DNA of 36,529 nucleotides, from assembly GCA_934546685.1 (NCBI GenBank), contig CAKTEB010000017.1:1-36529 (forward strand). Reading direction: 5' to 3'. The notes under the pieces were generated by a model that did not search any database, was not told where the DNA came from, and saw only the letters and a list, made by a program, of their open reading frames with translations. Positions within the stretch are counted from its first letter, which is position 1, and each line of letters opens with the position of its first letter. The DNA comes from an uncultured Oscillospiraceae bacterium (GTDB taxonomy: Bacteria > Bacillota > Clostridia > Oscillospirales > Oscillospiraceae). The position numbers and the translations under genes were made by a program. Shown here piece by piece: positions 1 to 7,256 of the stretch.

Positions 1-371
1 AGGGCGCTGATGGCATCGGTAATGGCCTTGGCCATAGCGTCTACCTCGTCCTGCTGGGTGATGTTCTTGGTGCGGTCTACGGCCTCAATGGCCTTTTCCA
101 CAGCGGAAAAATCCTTGTAATTGGACTTGTCCAGAGCGCCAGCCTTAGCAATGGCGGCGTCCACCGCGGTGTAGTCAGCGGGCTTATAGGTGAGAGCGGC
201 AATGGCATCGGTGATGGCCTTTGCTATAGCGTCCACCTCGTCCTGCTGGGTGATGTTCTTGGTGCGGTCTACTGCGTCAATGGCGGTCTGTACGTCGGAA
301 TAGTTGGAGTAAAGGGTGCTGTCTACGGCCTTGGCGGCGGTGATGGCCTCGTCCACGGCGGTGTAGTCAGC
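1..371 (-). repeat. FIVAR-coding tandem repeat, 192-base period
   Basis: The complement of gtgtagtcag occurs at 361 and again at 169. The ctcgtcctgctgggtgatgt block occurs at 45 and again at 237. Both pairs are 192 bases (64 codons) apart. At least one full and one partial unit are visible and the array continues off the left edge. Confidence 0.85.
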
Positions 372-1559
372 GGGAATGTTCCGGCTGTCCCAGGAGAAGG
401 TGGGGTGGTTGATACCGGCGACCCACTCAATACCAGCTCCGGCGTTGGTCCGGAGGCCGGTGAGTACGTCAGCGGAGGTGAAGTCGGAGACAGCGGTGCC
501 GGGAGTCAGTTGGTCGTCTATAGGGGTGACATCATACTTATCGCTATCGGGATAATAGTTATTTTCAGCGGTGCCGCCAAGAGCATAGGCTACCCAGCAA
601 GTATTACCATCGCTGTCTGCGCCCATATCAGTGGTAGCGACCATACAATTTTCAACAGTTGATTCGCCTAGTTCGGTATCTGTGTAGCCAATAATTCCGC
701 CAACAGCGGCCAAAACGGAGTTGACAACAATTTTACCGCTAAACCAGCAATCTGTAACAGTTAAGTTGCCGTCAAATCTTGCACCAATAATACCGCCAAT
801 GGTATCAGGGGGCAAGTTGTCTGGGTCTGTATAATACCCGGTGGAGTTGGTGAAATTACCCGTAAGTGTTGCGGTGGAATAGCAACCAGAAATGGTGCAG
901 TCTCGCACGGTAACACCCACAATGCCACCAATGTTCTTTTCAATTCTTGAACCGCTATAGATGCTGCCAGATGTCCAGCAGTTTGTGATCTTGGAGGCAC
1001 CGAGCCAATCAACTAGAATGCCTTTACCAGCAGCACTATCATCAAGCGGATCTATCCAAATTTCAGCGTTTTCAACACCGAGGTTTTTAACCTCGCCATT
1101 ATAGACGTTGCCAAACAGTGCGTTACGGAGCAAATTATTGTCTTCGTTATAGTCATCGGTATAGGAGTCGTGGGAGTAGAGGTTAGAGATCACATGCCCC
1201 TGGCCGTCAAAGGTTCCACAAAAGCTATAGTCCGCTTGATCTCCGCCGTAGACGGTTCCAATGGAAATCCACTCATGCCCGGCCAAATCCAGGTCATTCT
1301 CTAAGTAAAAATTCTTTCCGGAAAATGTAGTTTTGCCGGGATCGGCGTTTACAAGCTGCGCCAGTCCTGCCAACTGTTCAGCAGTGGTAATGTGGTATTC
1401 GGTGTCGCTTTCATGCCCCGTATACCAGCTCGTATCAGCGGTTCCGTTCCAAGTATCTACAGAGCCCGCGACGTCCGCCGCCCACCCCGGGATGGGCATC
1501 AGGCTCAGGCACAAGGCCAGAGCCAGAATAATCCCTGTGAGCCTCCATTTTGTTTTCAT
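1..1559 (-). CDS. Secreted GLUG/FIVAR repeat surface protein (C-terminal part outside window)
   Basis: Open minus-strand frame from ATG at 1559, still open at the window edge (about 519 codons seen). GGAGG lies 8 bases before the ATG. The first 28 residues form a Sec signal peptide (MKTKWRLTGIILALALCLSL, ending around GWAADV). The next ~365 residues are Gly/Asn-rich strands such as GTFDGQGHVISNLYS, IGGIVGVTVRDCTISGCYS and VGGIIGYTDTELGESTVENC, typical of GLUG right-handed beta-helix surface proteins. From about residue 397 a FIVAR-type three-helix module begins (DYTAVDEAI ... AVDRTKNITQQDEVDAI), repeated with a 64-residue (192-base) period. Such proteins are usually wall- or membrane-anchored adhesins or carbohydrate-interacting surface proteins. 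The anchor, if any, is not visible. Ligand unknown. Confidence 0.85.
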   Translation of the reverse strand, partial: MKTKWRLTGIILALALCLSLMPIPGWAADVAGSVDTWNGTADTSWYTGHESDTEYHITTAEQLAGLAQLVNADPGKTTFSGKNFYLENDLDLAGHEWISIGTVYGGDQADYSFCGTFDGQGHVISNLYSHDSYTDDYNEDNNLLRNALFGNVYNGEVKNLGVENAEIWIDPLDDSAAGKGILVDWLGASKITNCWTSGSIYSGSRIEKNIGGIVGVTVRDCTISGCYSTATLTGNFTNSTGYYTDPDNLPPDTIGGIIGARFDGNLTVTDCWFSGKIVVNSVLAAVGGIIGYTDTELGESTVENCMVATTDMGADSDGNTCWVAYALGGTAENNYYPDSDKYDVTPIDDQLTPGTAVSDFTSADVLTGLRTNAGAGIEWVAGINHPTFSWDSRNIPADYTAVDEAITAAKAVDSTLYSNYSDVQTAIDAVDRTKNITQQDEVDAIAKAITDAIAALTYKPADYTAVDAAIAKAGALDKSNYKDFSAVEKAIEAVDRTKNITQQDEVDAMAKAITDAISA

Positions 1560-1591
1560 AGGGTCGCCTCCGTTCATAATTCTGTAATGCC

Positions 1592-1620
1592 ATCATACGA
1601 CATTTTAATACAGATTGCAA
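1592..1620 (-). promoter_or_regulatory. Candidate promoter of the surface protein
   Basis: On the minus strand TTGCAA (1620-1615) and TATGAT (1597-1592) are separated by 17 bases, about 33 bases before the ATG at 1559. The rest of 1621-1794 is AT-rich DNA plus the end of the regulator region, with no further gene seen. Confidence 0.5.
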
Positions 1621-1794
1621 TAGAGATTGCGGTGATTCCCATGATTTAATTATGATAAATTTTACGATTTGGGGGAAAGGAATGGCCTTATGTCAACCAT
1701 CCCCCTTTTTCTTGTAGCCGCAGTCCCCAAAGGGGGCTCTCTGGCCCGGGTGCAGACGGCTTGCGGCGTGGCTTCCGGCGCGCCCCAATAATAA

Positions 1795-3081
1795 TCATAT
1801 GCCTCCGGCCAAGTTCCTGCGGTACTGGGTGGGGGAGATGCCGTCCTGCCGCCGGAAGGCCCGGGTCAGAGTCCAAGCGCTGTTATAGCCCACCTGCTGG
1901 GCCACGTCTGTAATGGTGTCGTTGGTGCCCGACAGCAGCTTTTTCGCGGCCTGTACCCGAATGCGGGTCAGCTCATCCACCAGGCTCTCCCCCTGCTCCT
2001 GCTTATATAGGTGGCTGAGATAGGAGGGACTGTAGCCGAATTTCCGGCAGAGAAGCTCGATGCACAGCTCGTGGTCAGCATAGTGGCTCTGGACGTACTG
2101 CCGGATGGGATCCGTGCGCTTCCCGGTGGAGGCGGTGTCGGGGGTATAGGCCTTGAAGAACTGATCCAGCAGATTTTCCAACTGCTCTAGGGTCTTGCAC
2201 CGGGAGACCTGGGTATCGATCTCCGCACCCACCTGGAGCTGCTTGGGGCCGCCGGGGCTGGGAGACAGAGTGGCGGCGGTGCGGAGCCGCTTTTTCAGCG
2301 GCGGCTTCAGCTCCCAGAGGGCGTTTTCGCTCTGGGAGAAGGTGTCGATGTAGGCGTCCGTCAGGGCTCGGGCCTGACGGAAATCCCCGGTGAGCACTGC
2401 GTTATAAAAAAGCTTGTCGTTGTAGGCCCGGTAGCCCTCGGTGTTCCCCTCGGCGGAGACGTCGTAGGGATTCAGAACCCGGCTCTCGGTATAGGAGCTG
2501 GTCTCCTCAAACAGAGCACGGGATTCCTGCCAGATCCGGGTGAGATCCCGGAGATTCCGGGTAGGCTCGCTGACGGCCACGGCAATGAGGATGGAGTAGC
2601 TGTTTTGAAGGTATAGGACCGCCCGGGACATGATCTCCGCCACCTCATCCACCATCTCCCGGTGGGTAAGATCCCGATCCGGGGGCTGCTGGAAATTCAA
2701 AAGAAGCAGGATCTCGCTGCCCGCGTCGGCGGAATAGCAGATGTGCTGCACGTTCAGCATGCCGCCGCAGACCAGCAGCACCGTATCCCGGAGATGGTTG
2801 AATTCCTCGTGGGTAGCTGGGTGCCGGGACTCCCCAGCGTTGGTGGAGCCCAGACCGATGACCGCCAGGGTGCAGACCATCACGTCCGGATAGGGCAGGG
2901 TGATGCCGTTCTTCTCCAGCTGGGAGCTTAGATTGCTGGTGTGGACCGGATTGACACTGTCCTCAATGAGATTACGGATAAAGATGTTTTGGAGCATTTT
3001 CCGGCATTCATAGAGCTCCTGACGGAGCCGCTGGTTTTCCCGCACCAGCTGGGCACGCCGGGTGTTTTCGCTGGATTCCAT
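1795..3081 (-). CDS. AraC-family transcriptional regulator
   Basis: 428 residues from ATG at 3081, chosen over the in-frame ATG at 3126 because AGGAGGAGG sits 7-8 bases before it. The last ~100 residues are an AraC/XylS double helix-turn-helix: IELLCRKFGYSPSYLSHLYK is the first helix pair, ITDVAQQVGYNSAWTLTRAF the second, with the usual GISPTQYRR end. The N-terminus is a short coiled coil (RRAQLVRENQRLRQELYEC) followed by a ~250-residue region resembling the middle domain of YesN-type regulators, but there is no phospho-receiver domain, so it probably senses a ligand or partner directly. It is divergent from the solute-binding protein operon and is the likely regulator of it. The four TGCGCA palindromes between the two genes are the best candidate binding sites. 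Confidence 0.88.
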   Translation of the reverse strand: MESSENTRRAQLVRENQRLRQELYECRKMLQNIFIRNLIEDSVNPVHTSNLSSQLEKNGITLPYPDVMVCTLAVIGLGSTNAGESRHPATHEEFNHLRDTVLLVCGGMLNVQHICYSADAGSEILLLLNFQQPPDRDLTHREMVDEVAEIMSRAVLYLQNSYSILIAVAVSEPTRNLRDLTRIWQESRALFEETSSYTESRVLNPYDVSAEGNTEGYRAYNDKLFYNAVLTGDFRQARALTDAYIDTFSQSENALWELKPPLKKRLRTAATLSPSPGGPKQLQVGAEIDTQVSRCKTLEQLENLLDQFFKAYTPDTASTGKRTDPIRQYVQSHYADHELCIELLCRKFGYSPSYLSHLYKQEQGESLVDELTRIRVQAAKKLLSGTNDTITDVAQQVGYNSAWTLTRAFRRQDGISPTQYRRNLAGGI

Positions 3082-3126
3082 AGGGGCCTCCTCCTGAGGA
3101 TGGGTGATATCGGATCGATCCAGCAC

Positions 3127-3132
3127 ATTATA
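3127..3132 (-). promoter_or_regulatory. Extended -10 of the AraC regulator
   Basis: Minus-strand TGATATAAT gives an extended -10 (TATAAT at 3132-3127). No good -35 is visible. A TGCGCA palindrome (3144-3149) lies just upstream, where a bound regulator would block polymerase, which fits autorepression (inference). Confidence 0.4.
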
Positions 3133-3143
3133 TCACATTTTTC

Positions 3144-3227
3144 TGCGCAGAGAAGCGGATCCGGTGCGCAATATCTTTGATTTGCGCACAAAGCTGTGAG
3201 TTTCTACGAAATCGAAGAATCTGCGCA
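3144..3227. promoter_or_regulatory. Array of four TGCGCA palindromes (candidate operators)
   Basis: TGCGCA occurs at 3144, 3165, 3183 and 3222, with start-to-start distances of 21, 18 and 39 bases, close to one, one and two multiples of two helical turns. All four lie in the ~235-base region between the divergent AraC gene and the binding-protein operon. Binding by the AraC protein is inference. Confidence 0.5.
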
Positions 3228-3245
3228 ATGCGAAGAAAAACAAGC

Positions 3246-3274
3246 TGGAATTTTTCCTCTCGGACGGCTATGAT
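3246..3274 (+). promoter_or_regulatory. Candidate activator-dependent promoter of the binding-protein operon
   Basis: TGGAAT (3246-3251), a 17-base spacer and TATGAT (3269-3274). The -35 matches only 3 of 6 consensus bases. The last TGCGCA site is 18 bases upstream of it, an arrangement compatible with activation by the AraC regulator. Confidence 0.35.
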
Positions 3275-3315
3275 GGGAGCAACATCAAAAAACTTAGAAG
3301 GAGGACCATTCATTG

Positions 3316-5019
3316 ATGTGCAAAAAGACTGTATCCATGCTTTTGGCGTCTGCCATGATGCTGGGCCTGCTGGCCGGATGCGGCGGCGGAACGGATTCCG
3401 CCAAATCTTCAGCCTCTGAGGCATCCGCCCAGACTGCGGCCCCTGCCGCGGAGGAGCCCAAGGCTCCGGCGGTGGAGACCTCTCTGCCGGAGGCAGAGGC
3501 TTCTGCCGAGGCTTCCACGGAGGAGACCGGCACCGCTGCCGAGGCTCCGGAGCCCGACGACTACACCCTGTCTGACAGCGGCGAGACCCTGAGCCTTTGG
3601 TATCCTGCCGCCGGCGCGTTCCAGAACATGATCGATTATAATGAGCAGGCCCGTCTCAAGGAGACCGAGGAGCTCACCGGCGTCCACATCGATCTGGTGC
3701 TGGCCAACATGGAGAACGCCAACCAGACACTGAACCTGATGGCCGCCAGCGGCGACTATCCGGACATGATCCAGAACGCCAATATGCTCACCGGCGGTGT
3801 CAGCGCGGCCATCGAGAATGAGATGCTGATGCCCCTGAACGACCTCTATGACGAGTTCATGCCCCACTACAAGGCCATCCGCGAGAGCCTCAAGGCCTAT
3901 GAGAAGGACTCCAAGCTGGAAGACGGCACCCTGCCCATGGCCTACGCCTTCTATAAGGAGGGCTACGGTATCAACCTGGGCCCCGTGATCCGTCAGGACT
4001 GGCTGGACGACCTGGGCCTGAACGCCCCTGTGACCTATGACGATTACCACGATGTGCTCACCGCTTTCAAGAACGACAAGGGCGCGGACGCGGCTCTGTG
4101 GATCCCCTACACCGGCACCGTCAGCGGTTATCTGGCCGCAGGCTATCAGACTGGCAGCGAAATGCTCTGCCGGGACGGCGAGGTGCTCTACGGCCCCATC
4201 ACCGACGAGTACAAGGAGTTTCTGGAGATGATGAAGGAGTGGTATTCCGAGGGCCTCATCTACTCTGACTTCGCCACCTACACCGCCAGCGAGCAGTATG
4301 CTCCCGACGAGCTCATCTCCCATGACCGCACCGGCATCTTCTACTCCACCGCGGCCATGATGACCGAGTTCGAGGGCAAGAGCTCCAGCGGCATGACCCT
4401 GGCCGCCATCCCTGACGCCGTCCAGAAGGAAGGCGACAAGAACCATGTGTGCCACAACTACTCTCTGGTGCTGGGCATCGGCACCGGCATCTCCACCACC
4501 TGCTCCAACCCCGAGCTGGCTGCCCAGTGGCTGGACTTCCAGTATACCAAGAAGGGCTTTATGCTCAACAACTACGGCGAGGAGGGCGTCAGCTATGAGC
4601 TGGACGCGGAGGGCAACCCCCACTTCACCGACCTCATCACCAGCAACCCCGACGGCCTGCCCCTGCCCATCGCCATTGAGAAGTACGCCTGCATGAGCGG
4701 CCCCTTCGTCAATGATTACACCCGCATGTACGCAGGCTACACCGACGCGCAGAAGGAAGCCAGCGACATCTGGACCGGCACCTCCGACAATGAGTGGATG
4801 GTAGCCAACGTGCCGCTGGAGACCGAGGAGAGCACCGAGTATAACGCCGCTCTCAACGAGGTTTCCACCTACTCTGCCGCGCAGATTGCCAAGTTCATCA
4901 CCGGCGAGGCCGACCTGGATACCGAGTGGGACGAGTACGTTTCCACCTGCGAGTCCCTGGGCGTGCAGGATATGATCGACATTTATACCACTGCCGTGGA
5001 GCGCTATAACGCGGCATAA
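3316..5019 (+). CDS. Extracellular solute-binding lipoprotein (ABC-type family 1)
   Basis: 567 residues. The N-terminus is a lipoprotein signal with lipobox LLAGC (Cys22), so the mature protein is membrane-tethered on the outside. A Ala/Glu/Ser-rich linker runs to about residue 90. The rest resembles large family 1 sugar-binding proteins of the LplA/YtcQ type (ETEELTGVHIDLVLAN near the start, DYPDMIQ, and a C-terminal EWDEYVSTCESLGVQDMIDI typical of this group). GGAGG at 3300-3304 could serve ATG 3316 (11 bases) or TTG 3313 (8 bases); the ATG is preferred but the choice is open. No permease or ATPase gene lies nearby, so it either uses a distant or shared transporter or acts as a receptor. 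First gene of an operon with four unusual genes. Substrate unknown. Confidence 0.88.
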   Translation: MCKKTVSMLLASAMMLGLLAGCGGGTDSAKSSASEASAQTAAPAAEEPKAPAVETSLPEAEASAEASTEETGTAAEAPEPDDYTLSDSGETLSLWYPAAGAFQNMIDYNEQARLKETEELTGVHIDLVLANMENANQTLNLMAASGDYPDMIQNANMLTGGVSAAIENEMLMPLNDLYDEFMPHYKAIRESLKAYEKDSKLEDGTLPMAYAFYKEGYGINLGPVIRQDWLDDLGLNAPVTYDDYHDVLTAFKNDKGADAALWIPYTGTVSGYLAAGYQTGSEMLCRDGEVLYGPITDEYKEFLEMMKEWYSEGLIYSDFATYTASEQYAPDELISHDRTGIFYSTAAMMTEFEGKSSSGMTLAAIPDAVQKEGDKNHVCHNYSLVLGIGTGISTTCSNPELAAQWLDFQYTKKGFMLNNYGEEGVSYELDAEGNPHFTDLITSNPDGLPLPIAIEKYACMSGPFVNDYTRMYAGYTDAQKEASDIWTGTSDNEWMVANVPLETEESTEYNAALNEVSTYSAAQIAKFITGEADLDTEWDEYVSTCESLGVQDMIDIYTTAVERYNAA

Positions 5020-5032
5020 GGAGGAGAGCTCC

Positions 5033-5695
5033 GTGAAAAAAATGTACAACATCAACGATATCGGCGCCCAGTTAGGGCTTCCCAGCAGGGAAGCCCCCGG
5101 GCCCCGGGGCATGAGTCTGGAATATCAGTGGGATCTCCAGGGGGCAGATCGGATGATCGCCCTGCTGGAGGCGGACGGGGCCGACGAGATCACCCTGGAC
5201 GGCCATCCCCAGGCCTGGCTGGCCTGCTATCTGGCCCTGAAGCTGAGCCCCAAGACTGTGGCGCTGTTTATCCCGCCCCTGGGCGGCGATATTCCCATGG
5301 AGAAGCTGGAGTTCGGCAAGAATGATCCCCAGGGCCATGTGACCCTGACCACGGAGCCCTTCCAGGACGGCGTTCTCCTGCACTTTGAGCCGGATACTCG
5401 GGATTATGAGGCGTCCTTCCTGAAAAAGGTGGCGCTGCCGGAGGAACTCCGGGGAAAGCACATCTATATGCAGGGCATGGCCCCGAACTTTATCACAGGC
5501 TCCCTGGCCCTGACCCTGGCGGAGGGCTGCCCCAGCGTATCTGTGGGCGGACAGGACGGCAGCTTTATCTGTGTCTATTCCACAGAGCCGGATAAGAAGC
5601 CCGGCCAGGTGACCGGGAAAAAGGCTATGGCGATGCCGGGCGGCCCAGGTGAGCCCGGCGGCCCCGGTGGCCCAAAGCCTCCCATGCCCCACTGA
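5033..5695 (+). CDS. Tandem Csx3-like domain protein with Gly/Pro tail (function unknown)
   Basis: 220 residues from GTG 5033, 6 bases after GGAGGAG; it starts 13 bases after the lipoprotein stop. No signal peptide, so probably cytoplasmic. Two halves share a pattern. Residues ~34-85 read strand, ADEITLDGHPQAWLACYLAL, then VALFIPPLGG. Residues ~114-183 read VLLHFEPD, FLKKVALPEELRGKHIYMQG, then PNFITGSLALTLAE and a last strand. From memory of the Csx3/Crn3 family (strand, LHFE, P-x-x-L-x-G-x-x-I-x-G-x-x-P, helix, AVYDPRLG), both halves fit that fold, the second more completely. The His and Asp-Pro-Arg residues of Csx3 are absent (IPPLGG replaces the YDPRLG motif), so a nuclease role is unlikely. 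Residues 202-213 form GGP/GEP repeats like those of the gene two places downstream. Fold assignment is inference and moderately uncertain. Confidence 0.6.
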   Translation: MKKMYNINDIGAQLGLPSREAPGPRGMSLEYQWDLQGADRMIALLEADGADEITLDGHPQAWLACYLALKLSPKTVALFIPPLGGDIPMEKLEFGKNDPQGHVTLTTEPFQDGVLLHFEPDTRDYEASFLKKVALPEELRGKHIYMQGMAPNFITGSLALTLAEGCPSVSVGGQDGSFICVYSTEPDKKPGQVTGKKAMAMPGGPGEPGGPGGPKPPMPH

Positions 5696-5722
5696 TCCAT
5701 AGCGGAAAGAAAGGAGTCAAGT

Positions 5723-6355
5723 ATGGAACCTACTATCACAGAAGTAACGCTTCTCTGCGAGAAGCTCACGGGTCATGAGGCCTGCCATCAGCTGGTGAGC
5801 CAGCTGTGCCGGGATATGGCCTTTGGCAATATGAAGGCCTTTGCGGATGCCTTTGCCCAGCGGGACGATCTGCTGCTGGAGCTGCCCTGGGGCAAATATA
5901 TCACCAAGGCCTCCATCGAAAAGTGCCTGCTGGAGGACACGGATCAGGATCGGAAGGGGATTCTGGATATCCACTGTGCCGTGACCGAGTGCCTGGAGGT
6001 GGCCGAGGACGCAAAGAGCGCCCGGGGCTGCTGGATGTTCCAGACCGTCACCACCGGCAAGGACGGGGAGTCCCGCTGGATCTGGTATAAGGCGGATATC
6101 TGCTTTGTGCCGGAGAACGGCGCGTGGAAGCTCTGGCGTTTGACCATCTATCCCATGTTCAACGCCGAATTCGACGAGGACTGGGGCAAGCTGAAGTCCA
6201 CCGACTGGGATACCATTGCCGCCAAGCGGCAGCCTGACCAGGCTCTGGAGCAGAAGCCCTGGCACCTGGGCGATCCCATCCGGCTCTGGGAGTGCTATCC
6301 GCCCAAGCCCTATAAGACCTGGAATAGCGACGTACTGGGGAGGAAATCCAAATGA
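5723..6355 (+). CDS. SnoaL/NTF2-like protein 1
   Basis: 210 residues, with AAAGGAG 7 bases before the ATG. It fits the SnoaL_4-type NTF2 cone fold: N-terminal helices with ACHQLVSQLCRDM (residues 20-32), a strand/helix section, a His in the characteristic position (LDIHCAVTECLEV, His84) followed by AEDAKSARGCWMF, and a last pair of strands (ADICFVPENGAWKLWRLTIY). The stop overlaps the next start (ATGA at 6352-6355), so translation of the two is probably coupled. Family members include small dehydratases, isomerases and hydrolases, including BaiE-type steroid dehydratases, but nothing here fixes the substrate. It has a shorter loop where the next gene carries its Gly-Gly-Pro insertion. Confidence 0.75.
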   Translation: MEPTITEVTLLCEKLTGHEACHQLVSQLCRDMAFGNMKAFADAFAQRDDLLLELPWGKYITKASIEKCLLEDTDQDRKGILDIHCAVTECLEVAEDAKSARGCWMFQTVTTGKDGESRWIWYKADICFVPENGAWKLWRLTIYPMFNAEFDEDWGKLKSTDWDTIAAKRQPDQALEQKPWHLGDPIRLWECYPPKPYKTWNSDVLGRKSK

Positions 6356-7242
6356 GAACTGTAGAAGAACTGAAGCTGGCCTTCCAGCGCCTGGACGCGG
6401 TGGACGCCTGCCGGAACCTCATGAGCCGGTACATCTATCTCCACAACATGGAGCGCCATCGGGAATATGCCGTGGAGCTCTGGAGCCATCGGGAGGACTG
6501 CCGCCTGCAGATGCCCTGGGGCCGCTATGACGGCTGGGAGGGCGTTGCGGAGTGCTACCTCAAGGATCACGGCGACGTGTTCGACAAAGCGGAGAAGAAT
6601 GGCACCGAGGCCGTCGGCCCCACCATGTGCTCCATCCATCCCCTGGACACCGAGGTCATCGAGGTGGCCGAGGACGGAAAAACGGCCAAGGGCTGCTGGC
6701 TCTCCTACGGTCATGAGAGCTGGAGCGCCGATGAGCCCATGATGCTGCCGCCCGGAATGGCAGCGCCTGCGGGCGGCCCTGGTGGTCCCGGCGGTCCTGG
6801 CGGCCCTGGCGGCCCTGGCGGTCCCGGCGGCCCTGGTGGTCCCGGCGGTCCTGGCGGTCCCGGCGGTCCTGGCGGTCCCGGCGGCCCCGGCGGTCCTGGT
6901 GGCCCCGCACCTAAGGATCCCGAGCCCAAGGGACGGTTTGCTGGCAAGAAGGCCACCCGCTGCATCACTGCCTACAGCAAGTACAGCGTGGACTTTATCC
7001 TGGACGACGACGGCGTATGGCGCATCTGGAAGATGCAGCTGTTCCCGCTGTTCAAGTGCTCCCGCTATGTGGACTGGACCGCATATCCCCAGAAGATGCC
7101 CAAGTCCCATACCAACGCCGACGGCAAGTCCGACGGAAGCGGCATGGTCTACATCTGGGGCAAGGATGTCATCTATCCCGCGGATCAGCCCCAGCCCCCT
7201 GTGCCCTATGCCCATTTTGACGACATTGGCCCCTGCTGCTGA
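6352..7242 (+). CDS. SnoaL/NTF2-like protein 2 with (Gly-Gly-Pro)15 insertion
   Basis: 296 residues, overlapping the previous gene by 4 bases. The same fold as its neighbours: DACRNLMSRYIYLHN (residues 18-32), CSIHPLDTEVIEV with His96, then AEDGKTAKGCWLS. Residues 141-185 are 15 perfect Gly-Gly-Pro units, flanked by APA and APKDPEPKG. The fold resumes with YSVDFILDDDGVWRIWKMQL. The insertion lies between two strands where the paralogues have ordinary loops. Without it the protein would be about 250 residues. A GGP run of this length should form a polyproline II / polyglycine II-like extended rod and may oligomerise or tether the protein, perhaps with the Gly/Pro tail of the gene at 5033 (inference). 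It ends in PCC, a possible metal or disulphide site. Enzymatic role unknown. Confidence 0.75.
   Translation: MRTVEELKLAFQRLDAVDACRNLMSRYIYLHNMERHREYAVELWSHREDCRLQMPWGRYDGWEGVAECYLKDHGDVFDKAEKNGTEAVGPTMCSIHPLDTEVIEVAEDGKTAKGCWLSYGHESWSADEPMMLPPGMAAPAGGPGGPGGPGGPGGPGGPGGPGGPGGPGGPGGPGGPGGPGGPGGPAPKDPEPKGRFAGKKATRCITAYSKYSVDFILDDDGVWRIWKMQLFPLFKCSRYVDWTAYPQKMPKSHTNADGKSDGSGMVYIWGKDVIYPADQPQPPVPYAHFDDIGPCC
6772..6906 (+). repeat. 15 x 9-base Gly-Gly-Pro coding repeat
   Basis: 135 bases coding for exactly 15 GGP units. Units alternate GGC/GGT and CCC/CCT codons, so they are not identical at DNA level, although long sub-blocks such as ggcggtcctggcggtccc recur. This pattern is prone to slippage and unit-number variation. 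Confidence 0.95.
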
Positions 7243-7256
7243 AAGGAGAGAAAAAT

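Noticed and set aside
3409..5112. 567-codon open frame antisense to the solute-binding protein
   Set aside because: Gly/Val/Leu-rich low-complexity reading produced by GC-rich codons of the real gene. No ribosome site, no family features.
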